A DNA stretch of 64,000 nucleotides from Cellvibrio sp. PSBB023. Lineage in GTDB: Bacteria > Pseudomonadota > Gammaproteobacteria > Pseudomonadales > Cellvibrionaceae. Both the position numbers and the translations under genes were made by a program. The stretch is from NCBI RefSeq assembly GCF_002007605.1, contig NZ_CP019799.1, positions 2,046,001 through 2,110,000 on the forward strand. Direction: 5' to 3'. Positions within the stretch are counted from its first letter, which is position 1; each line of letters opens with the position of its first letter. Below are positions 46,459 through 54,215 of this stretch, piece after piece. Under the pieces are notes generated by a model. The model did no database searches. It had not been told where the DNA came from and saw nothing but the letters and a program-made list of their open reading frames with translations.

Positions 46459-46581
46459 AGTTAATTAGCCTATTTATATTATATATATGTTGGTGGTTCG
46501 ACAAGCTTTTCTTGGTGGTCTGGATACCGAAAAACGCGTGTTGATGTCAGAAGCCACGCTGTGTTGACCCTTAAAAACAAA

Positions 46582-46609
46582 AACCCGCGCCTGAACGCAG
46601 ACGCGGGTT
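46582..46609 (-). terminator. Terminator of the pstCAB-phoU transcript
   Basis: An 8-bp stem AACCCGCG/CGCGGGTT with a 12-nt loop is followed on the minus strand by TTTGTTTTTAA, about 60 bp past phoU. Confidence 0.78.
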
Positions 46610-46670
46610 ATTTAACAAGAGGGAGTCGCTTTAGTCACGCAAAAAATGCAGCGTGCGCCAAATGACGGGC

Positions 46671-47399
46671 TTATTCCTCTTTGGCATTCACATTTTCAGT
46701 GATCTGCTCAAGGTTGGCGTGACGAACATCCTCACCATTGACCAGATAAATCACGTATTGCGCCAGGTTGCGTGCGTGATCGCCAATACGCTCCAGCGCC
46801 CGCAGTGACCACATGATATTGAGCACCCGGGTAATGCTGCGCGGGTCTTCAATCATAAAGGTCACCAGCTCGCGCATGGCGGTGCTGTATTCCATATCCA
46901 CTTGCTTGTCGGTTTGCACCACGGTCAGTGCCAATTGCATATCCAGACGGGCAAAGGCATCCAGTGCGTCTTGCAACATACGCGATACGTGGCCGCCAAT
47001 ATGGCGCACCTCAATATAACCGCGCGGCGACAAACCATCTTTGTTCATGGCAATGGCCTGACGGGCAATTTTGGTGGCTTCGTCGCCAATACGCTCAAGG
47101 TCGGTGATCGCCTTGGTGACGGCGATGACCAGGCGCAAATCGCTGGCAGCCGGTTGACGACGGGCGAGAATACGCACGCACTCCTCGTCGATCGCCACCT
47201 CCATAGTGTTGACTTTGGTGTCCGAGCGAACCACCTGCTCGGCGCGCTCCACGTCAGCGTCAATCAGCGCCTGGATGGCATCGTTCACCTGACGCTGGGC
47301 CATACCGCCCATTTCCGACAGGTGAGTGCGAATCGCTTCCAGCTCTATGTTGTACTGTTGCGAGATATGATGAGTGTGACTTGTAATATCCATAACCAT
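46671..47399 (-). CDS. phoU: Phosphate signalling protein PhoU
   Basis: 242 residues from the ATG at 47399, set by GGAGG 6 nt upstream; an in-frame ATG 15 bp earlier lies inside that site. Two three-helix PhoU repeats are visible, with metal-cluster segments DLERIGDEATKIARQ (about 97-111) and ALERIGDHARNLAQY (about 203-217). PhoU links the Pst transporter to PhoR and keeps the Pho regulon off when phosphate is plentiful. It ends the pst operon and is followed by a terminator. Confidence 0.95.
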   Translation of the reverse strand: MVMDITSHTHHISQQYNIELEAIRTHLSEMGGMAQRQVNDAIQALIDADVERAEQVVRSDTKVNTMEVAIDEECVRILARRQPAASDLRLVIAVTKAITDLERIGDEATKIARQAIAMNKDGLSPRGYIEVRHIGGHVSRMLQDALDAFARLDMQLALTVVQTDKQVDMEYSTAMRELVTFMIEDPRSITRVLNIMWSLRALERIGDHARNLAQYVIYLVNGEDVRHANLEQITENVNAKEE

Positions 47400-47413
47400 G
47401 ATGCGCCTCCGCA

Positions 47414-48190
47414 TTAACCGTAACGGCCAGTGATGTAGTCTTCGGTTTGTTTTTTACTGGGGTTGGTAAACACTGTGTCGGTAAGATCGTGTTCAATCAA
47501 ATCGCCCATGTACATAAACGCCGTGTAATCGGAAACGCGCGCCGCCTGCTGCATACTGTGCGTCACAATTACGATGGTGTATTGGTGCTTTAATTCGTTA
47601 ATCAATTCTTCAATTTTCAGCGTGGAAATCGGGTCGAGCGCTGACGCTGGTTCATCGAGCAGAATGACTTCCGGCTCAATAGCAATCGCGCGTGCAATGA
47701 CCAAACGCTGCTGCTGCCCGCCTGATAAACCGAAGGCATTTTCATGCAGACGATCCTTTACCTCATCCCAAAGTGCAGCGCCTTTGAGTGAATTTTCTAC
47801 GACCTCATCCAGTACACGCTTGGATTTGACACCTTGCAAACGCAACCCGTAAGCGACATTTTCATATATCGATTTAGGAAAAGGATTCGGCTTTTGGAAC
47901 ACCATGCCGACCTGACGACGCAGCTCAGCGACATCCACACTTTTTTCGTAAATATTTTCACCGTCGAGCAGGATTTCACCTTCCACACGGCAGGAATCCA
48001 CCAAATCATTCATGCGATTAAAACAACGTAACAGTGTGGATTTTCCACAGCCTGAAGGACCGATAAATGCAGTCACTTTTTTCTCAGGAATTTTCATGCT
48101 CACATTATTCAATGCGCGCTTTTGATCGTAGTACAAGTTGAGGTTTTTCACTTCAAGCTTGATGGGTTCCACCAGTGCAGTCGGGGTCAT
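47414..48190 (-). CDS. pstB: Phosphate ABC transporter ATPase PstB
   Basis: 258 residues, normal length. Walker [10 protein letters not shown] is at 44-52, the signature LSGGQQQRL near 153-161, Walker [15 protein letters not shown] near 173-186, and the switch His in [14 protein letters not shown] near 208-221. It powers high-affinity phosphate uptake through PstC and PstA. phoU follows after 14 bp. The gene itself is intact, although pstA just upstream is frameshifted in this sequence. Confidence 0.96.
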   Translation of the reverse strand: MTPTALVEPIKLEVKNLNLYYDQKRALNNVSMKIPEKKVTAFIGPSGCGKSTLLRCFNRMNDLVDSCRVEGEILLDGENIYEKSVDVAELRRQVGMVFQKPNPFPKSIYENVAYGLRLQGVKSKRVLDEVVENSLKGAALWDEVKDRLHENAFGLSGGQQQRLVIARAIAIEPEVILLDEPASALDPISTLKIEELINELKHQYTIVIVTHSMQQAARVSDYTAFMYMGDLIEHDLTDTVFTNPSKKQTEDYITGRYG

Positions 48191-48269
48191 ATAGGTGCCT
48201 GCTGTTTTAAAGACAAAAGTAAAATCACTAGAGAATTTTTGTTAATGCGCAAGTGCAACCGGTATCCGC

Positions 48270-49957
48270 TTAATCGGATGCACCACGATACTTTTCACGC
48301 AAACTGTTGCGGATTTTGATCGCCGTAATATTGAGGATCATAATCAGCAGGACCAAGGTAAGTGAGGTGGCATAGACCAAGGGGCGTGCCGCCTCCACGT
48401 TCGGGCTCTGGAAACCCACATCGTAAATATGGAACCCCAGGTGCATAATTTTTTGATCCAGATGCAGATAGGGATAGTTGCCATCCACTGGTAACGCCGG
48501 TGCCAACTTAACCACACCCACCAACATCAGTGGCGCCACTTCACCGGCAGCGCGGGCAATTGCCAAAATCAAACCCGTCAACATGGCCGGTGTCGCCAGC
48601 GGTACCACCACTTTCCACAGGGTTTCCGCTTTGGTTGCGCCCAAGGCCAAACTGCCTTGGCGAATTGTGCTGGGAATACGCGACAAACCTTCCTCGGTAG
48701 AGACGATAACAATGGGCAGGGTCAAGAGTGCCAGCGTGAGCGACGCCCAAAATAATCCCGGTGTACCAAAGGTAGGAGCAGGCAGCGATTCAGGATAAAA
48801 CAGTTGATCGATACTGCCCCCAGGATGTACACAAAAAATCCCAAACCAAATACGCCGTACACAATCGATGGCACACCGGCAAGGTTGTATACCGAGATGC
48901 GGATAATTTTTAACAGCGTGCCTTGCTTTGCATATTCACGCAGATAAATAGCGGCGAGAATTCCCAGCGGCGTAACCATAATCGACATCACAATCACCAT
49001 AGTGATGGTGCCAAAAATAGCGGGGAAAATACCGCCTTCCGTATTCGCCTCGCGCGGCTCGTCAGCCAGGAATTCCCAGAGGCGATCAAAGTATTGACCC
49101 AACTTGCCAAACACCCCCAGTACATTGGGACGGGTGACGCGCACTATGTGATCAAAACCAATAACAGCTTGCTTGCCATCTGCAGTGCGCACCATCAACT
49201 TGTCGCGTGTTGCTTGCGCGAGTATGTCGTCGCGCGCTTTTTTCACTACCGCATATTCCGCTTCCAAGGCGGCACGACGCTCGGCAAATTCGGCATCAGC
49301 CGCCGCCATTGCCGCGCCCTGCACACCGTTTAATTCCAAACGACGGCGCTCAAGACGCAGGTCATCCATGCGCTTATTGATGCGACCAATATCGACTTTC
49401 TCTATGCGATGTACCTGCGCATGTAAATCCAGTGCACGCGTCAAACGTTGATCCAGTTGCATCCAGAAGTCAGCGTTAGCCAGTTCACTGACTTGTTGCT
49501 CGCCTTCTTTAATCGCAACGGGGTAGCCATAAAAGTTGCCCCACTCACGGCGCTCAATCGCGACCGCATCAGTCGGGTATTCCCAGGGCTTCATGCCAAT
49601 ATCCAGGTACCACACAAAATCGCGGCCACTGATATCGCGGTTACCCATCTTGAACAGGTGACGGGTAATTAACTCAACATCGTCGGCAATCTCGTAACCA
49701 CCATCGCGCGCTACCGCCGCAGGAATAACTTCATCGCGCACCGCTTCGCCCATGATGATGTGAGTCTGGCCGGTGCGATCCACAATGCTGGTTTGCAAAA
49801 TGTCAGCGGGCCAAAAGTGACCAAAGCCCCGTACCGCAATCAACCCAAGCAGGCCGATAACCATGATCATACACAGCGCGATTGCACCACCGTTTAACCA
49901 TATCCAGGGCGATCCGCTACTAAACCAGGAGCTATTTTTACTTGCCAATTTTTTCAT
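48270..49957 (-). pseudogene. pstA: Phosphate permease PstA, interrupted by a -1 frameshift
   Basis: Two frames each carry part of PstA. The first starts at the ATG 49957 (GGTGA upstream) and reads PstA through GVFGLGFFVYILGA, then leaves the family and stops near 48722. The other frame continues with SIDQLFYPESLP, the rest of the permease and RNSLREKYRG to 48270. The break is at a run of five C (48817-48821; G on the coding strand). One extra G would restore a 562-residue protein. The region about 55-300 is the long periplasmic insertion with coiled coil seen in Pseudomonas-type PstA. It could be a sequencing error, true mutation or slippage site. Confidence 0.9.
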
Positions 49958-49972
49958 CGGATTTATCACCAA

Positions 49973-52264
49973 TTACAAGTTGCTGTAGCGTTTGCGTAAG
50001 CGCTGACGTATCACTTCTGCCAGAGTATTCATCACAAAAGTGAGCGCCAATAACACCAATGCGGCTAAAAACAATACCCGGAAGTGGGTGCTGGCCACGG
50101 CGGTTTCCGGCAACTCCACCGCAATGTTGGCCGAGAAGGTACGCATGCCCTCAAAGATATTAAAGTTCACAACCGGACTGTTACCGGTGGCCATAAGCAC
50201 AATCATGGTCTCCCCCACAGCGCGACCAAAGCCCATCATCATCGCCGAGAAAATACCTGGACTGGCAGTGGGCAATACCACGCCAACTACGGTTTGCCAG
50301 CGGGTTGCACCGAGCGCCAATGAACCTTGGGTCAGGTGACGTGGCACACTGAATACGGCGTCTTCGGCGATAGAGAAAATAGTGGGGATGACCGCAAAGC
50401 CCATCACAATACCTACCACCAAGGCGTTGCGTTGGCTGTAGTCGATTCCATTTTCGGTAAACCACTGACGCATGCTGCCGTCAAAAAACCAGACCTCTGT
50501 AAACGGACTGGCGGCAACGCAAGCCCATACCGTGAGGATAATGGGTAGCACCAGAATGACAGCCTCCCATCCCTCTGGCACGCGATTACGCAGTGACTCG
50601 GGGCAGCGACTCCATGCATAACCCGTCACCAACATAATGACCGGCAGCAAAATCAGGATGCCAAATATCGCCGGCAGGTGATCTTCCACAAACGGTGCCA
50701 GCCACAAACCGGCCAGAAACCCGAGGATTACCGTGGGTAGCGCCTCCATGATTTCGATGGTTGGTTTTACCAGGCCACGCAGTTTGGGAGTCATAAAATA
50801 GGCGGTATAGATAGCGCCCATGACTCCCAGTGGAATTGCAAACAACATGGCAAAAAATGCGGCTTTTAATGTACCAACAGAGAGCGGCACAAAACTCATT
50901 TTGGCTTCAAAGTTGTCACTGCCTGAGGACGCTTGCCAAATATATTCCGGCGCATCGCGGCCCTCGTACCACACTTTTTTCCAGAGTGAACTGAATGAAA
51001 CTTCAGGGTGTTTGTTCCAGACATTTGCCACGCTCAAGGTGTCGGTTTCATCCAACAACAAACTGCGATTGTGAATAGGTGAAATAGCGAGTTGCTTGAT
51101 GGGATGATCACTCACCGATTCAATCAACAATGTGCGCTGGGAGGTCGCGTAATAAATACCGATATTGCCCTTGTCATCGCCCGCCCAGAAACCGCGACGC
51201 GCATGTTCAGGTGTAATGCGGGTAATCGCACCAGCCAGCGCATCAAACCCGCGTACATATTTCAGCTCATAAATATTGTCCGGGTTGCGCACCAGAAACC
51301 ATTGGCTCAGGGCGCCCTTGTCAGTACCAATAATCAGCGAGGCAGTGCCCACTAAAAATTCCATCCGTGTGATCTTGCCATCGCCAATCACTACTGGCGG
51401 CTGCACTTTTACATCGCTGGGATTAATCACGTTGTACAACACCAGTTGCGACTGATCAGTCGCTATAACTATATGCTGTGCACGGTCGTCGATTTGTATG
51501 GCAATCGGCTTGCTTCCTGCCGGCAATGACGGCAGGGGAAACACTTCCTGATTGATACTCACATCGCCGGTAATCATGTTGTGGCTGCTGCTGTAAATCG
51601 CCAGCAGCAAACGCTGGTCAGCCGTCATTGCCGCCAACACAATCCCGCTGCCCGTCTCTTGCACCGCCAACTGTGTCAATGCAGAGCCCTGCTCATCCAA
51701 CTGCAAGGGAGCATCACCCAAGGGGAATAACAGACTGGGTGTGATTTGGCGTTTGTCTTGTGGATAGCTGAGAGCATAATCCGCTTTGATGACGGCAACC
51801 TGGCCATTGCTGTAACCATAGGCGACCAAACCGTAATCCGGGGTGCTGGTGGCAATACGGGTAAAGCTGGCATCCGTCGCATGAGGTACTTGGGCATTCA
51901 GTACCTGACTGCCATCGCTGACATTAAAAAAATGTACGGCACCACTGCGCTTGAAACTTGCTCCGATTTCCTCATAGCGCTCTAACGTCAGGTGCTCTGT
52001 TGGATCGGTGGCCTGCTGTTGTAATTGGGCTGAGGTGTAACTGTGAATAGGTTCAACCGACGCACCGCGAAACAGCGGCGCAATCTCGGAAAACAAGTAA
52101 AAGAAAATCAACCCAAGCGAAAACACGACGGCAAGTCCGGCGGACATTACCCCGTAACGCGATAATTGATCTTTAAATTTGCGAATGCTGCGCAATTTAC
52201 TGCGCTGCTCGCGATTGGGCATCAGGCTCTGGATTGGCTTTGCCGCTGTAATGGGTTCGGACAT
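49973..52264 (-). CDS. pstC: Phosphate ABC transporter permease PstC (long form)
   Basis: 763 residues. The first membrane helix is near 38-60. A large periplasmic insertion (about 65-450) has beta-propeller-like repeats. The permease core (about 470-763) includes EIMEALPTVILGFLAGLWLA and the coupling loop GSLALGATRWQTVVGVVLP (about 655-673). This extended form is typical of Pseudomonas and marine Gammaproteobacteria; E. coli PstC has only 319. It pairs with PstA for phosphate import. AGGTGAG precedes the start. Its promoter region holds Pho boxes and lies beyond a terminator from pstS. pstA follows after 15 bp. Confidence 0.94.
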   Translation of the reverse strand: MSEPITAAKPIQSLMPNREQRSKLRSIRKFKDQLSRYGVMSAGLAVVFSLGLIFFYLFSEIAPLFRGASVEPIHSYTSAQLQQQATDPTEHLTLERYEEIGASFKRSGAVHFFNVSDGSQVLNAQVPHATDASFTRIATSTPDYGLVAYGYSNGQVAVIKADYALSYPQDKRQITPSLLFPLGDAPLQLDEQGSALTQLAVQETGSGIVLAAMTADQRLLLAIYSSSHNMITGDVSINQEVFPLPSLPAGSKPIAIQIDDRAQHIVIATDQSQLVLYNVINPSDVKVQPPVVIGDGKITRMEFLVGTASLIIGTDKGALSQWFLVRNPDNIYELKYVRGFDALAGAITRITPEHARRGFWAGDDKGNIGIYYATSQRTLLIESVSDHPIKQLAISPIHNRSLLLDETDTLSVANVWNKHPEVSFSSLWKKVWYEGRDAPEYIWQASSGSDNFEAKMSFVPLSVGTLKAAFFAMLFAIPLGVMGAIYTAYFMTPKLRGLVKPTIEIMEALPTVILGFLAGLWLAPFVEDHLPAIFGILILLPVIMLVTGYAWSRCPESLRNRVPEGWEAVILVLPIILTVWACVAASPFTEVWFFDGSMRQWFTENGIDYSQRNALVVGIVMGFAVIPTIFSIAEDAVFSVPRHLTQGSLALGATRWQTVVGVVLPTASPGIFSAMMMGFGRAVGETMIVLMATGNSPVVNFNIFEGMRTFSANIAVELPETAVASTHFRVLFLAALVLLALTFVMNTLAEVIRQRLRKRYSNL

Positions 52265-52297
52265 GGTCTACTCACCTGTTTATCGTCTGGCACAAGA

Positions 52298-52331
52298 ATC
52301 CTAGCAATCGAAGATGACACTTTTGTTACAA
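52298..52331 (-). promoter_or_regulatory. Pho box and -10 of pstC
   Basis: Read on the minus strand, TTGTAAC-AAAA-GTGTCAT (52331-52314) is a Pho box. Ten nt later comes TAGGAT (52303-52298), preceded by TGC as in an extended -10. The geometry equals the pstS promoter here. PhoB activation is inferred from consensus. Confidence 0.65.
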
Positions 52332-52342
52332 AACCCCGAAAA

Positions 52343-52360
52343 CTGTCATCCGACTGTCAT
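52343..52360 (+). promoter_or_regulatory. Pho box in reverse orientation to pstC
   Basis: CTGTCAT-CCGA-CTGTCAT is a perfect pair of 7-bp PhoB repeats with 4-nt spacing, but it reads on the plus strand, opposite to all pst genes. It lies 12 bp upstream of the minus-strand Pho box. Confidence 0.7.
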
Positions 52361-52380
52361 ATTTCTCTCTGGCTTCATCC

Positions 52381-52415
52381 ATAAAAAAACGCCGAACAAG
52401 TCGGCGTTTTTTTAT
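52381..52415. terminator. Bidirectional terminator between pstS and pstC
   Basis: A perfect 15-bp stem (seven A, then ACGCCGA-type GC core; loop ACAAG) ends in T-runs on both strands, 31 bp past pstS. It should limit readthrough into pstC and keep PstS in excess. Confidence 0.93.
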
Positions 52416-52445
52416 GGCAATCACGCGGGATTAATAGCGCAACAA

Positions 52446-53417
52446 TTATTTCTGCAAGTCAGCCAGGGCTTTGTTAACCATAGTGGCTGGCAATGGAATA
52501 TAGCCATCGCGAACAACGGTTTCCTGACCTTGTTTGGAAAGGATCAGTTTTACAAACTCTAACTGAATCGCATCCAACGGGCGGTTCGGGTGCTTGTTGA
52601 TGTACATGAACAGTACGCGCGACAGGGGGTAAGAACCGTCCAGGGCGTGAGTGGCATCTGCAGCGATATAAGGCTGACCATCTTTTTTGGACAGGGGAAC
52701 AGCGCGCACACCAGAGGTAATGTAACCAATACCAGAGTAACCAATGCCGTTGATAGATTCAGAAACACCCTGCACTACCGATGCTGAACCGGGCTGCTCA
52801 AGAATGCTGGATTTGAAATCGCCTTTACACAGAGCTTCATCTTTAAAGTAACCGTAAGTGCCTGATACCGCGTTACGGCTATAGATGGTGAAATCGCGAT
52901 TTACCCATGCACCGGTCAAACCTACATCCCCCCAACGGGTCAGGTCTTTGGCACCGCCGCACTTGCGTGTAGCAGAGAAAATAGCATCCACCTGGGGAAT
53001 GCTCAGGCCTTCAATCGGGTTATCTTTATTGACATACACAGCGAGCACGTCAATCGCCACAGGCACAGCCGTTGGCTTGTAACCATGCTTGGCTTCAAAC
53101 GCCTGGATTTCTTCGGTTTTCATTGCGCGGCTCATAGGGCCGAAGTTGGCAGTACCTTCCGTCAAGGCTGGTGGTGCAGTAGAAGAACCGGCACCTTGAA
53201 TCTGGATATTGACGTTGGGATACCACTTTTTGAAATCCTCTGCCCAGAGCGTCATCAGGTTATTAAGCGTGTCTGAACCGATTGAGTTAACGTTACCGGA
53301 TACACCGGTAGTGGCTTTGTACTCTGGCAGCGCTGGGTCAATTGCAGCCTGCAATGCAGTGGCACAAACCATAGAGCCGGCCAAAACCAACCCTTTCATA
53401 ATTTTCATAGCGTTCAT
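52446..53417 (-). CDS. pstS: Periplasmic phosphate-binding protein PstS
   Basis: 323 residues from the ATG at 53417 (GGAG 6 nt upstream); an earlier in-frame ATG lies within that site. The signal peptide is [20 protein letters not shown] with cleavage near LQA-AI. Phosphate-binding loops include [12 protein letters not shown] and [12 protein letters not shown] (about 40-70), FGPMSRAM, and [12 protein letters not shown] (about 177-188). It delivers phosphate to PstCAB. It is transcribed from its own PhoB-type promoter and largely terminated before pstC. Confidence 0.95.
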   Translation of the reverse strand: MNAMKIMKGLVLAGSMVCATALQAAIDPALPEYKATTGVSGNVNSIGSDTLNNLMTLWAEDFKKWYPNVNIQIQGAGSSTAPPALTEGTANFGPMSRAMKTEEIQAFEAKHGYKPTAVPVAIDVLAVYVNKDNPIEGLSIPQVDAIFSATRKCGGAKDLTRWGDVGLTGAWVNRDFTIYSRNAVSGTYGYFKDEALCKGDFKSSILEQPGSASVVQGVSESINGIGYSGIGYITSGVRAVPLSKKDGQPYIAADATHALDGSYPLSRVLFMYINKHPNRPLDAIQLEFVKLILSKQGQETVVRDGYIPLPATMVNKALADLQK

Positions 53418-53493
53418 AGAGCGCTCCATCAGTGATTACATGAGTAATGAATAGTGTGTCTAACCGTGAAGGGTTATCCCTTCAGTGATAATC

Positions 53494-53527
53494 ACTTTAC
53501 CCAGCAAATATGACAGTTATGTGACCA
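53494..53527 (-). promoter_or_regulatory. Pho box and -10 of pstS
   Basis: On the minus strand TGGTCAC-ATAA-CTGTCAT (53527-53510) is followed after exactly 10 nt by TAAAGT (53499-53494). It lies about 77-110 bp before the pstS ATG. The pattern matches PhoB promoters, where the Pho box replaces the -35. Confidence 0.8.
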
Positions 53528-53605
53528 GCAGAAATTTTTGTCACAAATGTGTCGCACAAACGTCACACGCCCAGCGTGTATTGCTCCATCACCAGACAAA
53601 TAGCA

Positions 53606-53629
53606 AAACACCAGCCGAAGCTGGTGTTT
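53606..53629 (-). terminator. Terminator of sspB
   Basis: A 10-bp stem AAACACCAGC/GCTGGTGTTT with a 4-nt loop lies 20 bp past sspB. The minus strand continues TGCTATTTG after a run of T in the stem. Confidence 0.78.
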
Positions 53630-53649
53630 AAGGGGGGTATGCAGAGGCG

Positions 53650-54087
53650 TTATTTAACCACGCGCAAACCGGGTCGCTTGGCGGGTGGAGCATCACCCGA
53701 CGTACTTGTACCGCCGCCACTGGGCACGGGTGTAGGACCGCTGGGTGGCGGTGGCGGTGGTGCAGGATTTGGCTCGGGTTCAAACATCATGCCCTGCCCG
53801 TTTTCACGGGCATAAATGCCCAAAATGGCACCGCAAGGGATGTAGAGATTATTAACTACACCGCTAAAACGCGCATTAAACGACACGGCGGTATTGTCCA
53901 TAAAAAAGTCTTTAATCGCCGAGGGGGAAATATTCAGAATAATCTGGCCGTCTTTGTTGACGTGCTGCTGGGGCACCTGGGTTCCGGTCACATGGGCATC
54001 AACCAAAATATGGGGTGTGCAGTTGTTATCCAAAATCCACTCATAGACAGCACGTAAAAAATAAGGGCGACTGGACGTCATGGACAT
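53650..54087 (-). CDS. sspB: ClpXP adaptor / stringent starvation protein B
   Basis: 145 residues from the ATG at 54087, with AAGGA at 8 nt; a second ATG two codons on is possible. The SspB fold is evident from YFLRAVYEWILDNNCTPHIL (about 9-28), LNISPSAIKDF and FNARFSGVVNNLYIPCGAIL (about 68-87). A proline-rich linker leads to the C-terminal ClpX-binding tail RPGLRVVK. SspB tethers ssrA-tagged substrates to ClpXP. Its usual partner sspA is not found between it and the cytochrome gene. Confidence 0.94.
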   Translation of the reverse strand: MSMTSSRPYFLRAVYEWILDNNCTPHILVDAHVTGTQVPQQHVNKDGQIILNISPSAIKDFFMDNTAVSFNARFSGVVNNLYIPCGAILGIYARENGQGMMFEPEPNPAPPPPPPSGPTPVPSGGGTSTSGDAPPAKRPGLRVVK

Positions 54088-54171
54088 AAGTATTTCCTTG
54101 GTCTGATCAGGGCGAGACAAGCTGCAATTTACCCTGTTTTGGTGCTTTATAAAACCAACAGGGCTTAAACA

Positions 54172-54197
54172 AAAAGGGCGACCTAAGTCGCCCTTTT
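54172..54197 (-). terminator. Terminator of the pet operon
   Basis: An 11-bp stem AAAAGGGCGAC/GTCGCCCTTTT with loop CTAA lies 19 bp past the cytochrome gene. The minus strand then reads TGTTTAA. Confidence 0.88.
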
Positions 54198-54215
54198 GGG
54201 TGTCATTTACTGCAA

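Noticed and set aside
46489-46525. Direct TTGGTGGT repeats upstream of the GntR regulator
   Set aside because: FCD regulators bind palindromes, not direct repeats. Only two short copies are present, so it is mentioned but not annotated as a site.
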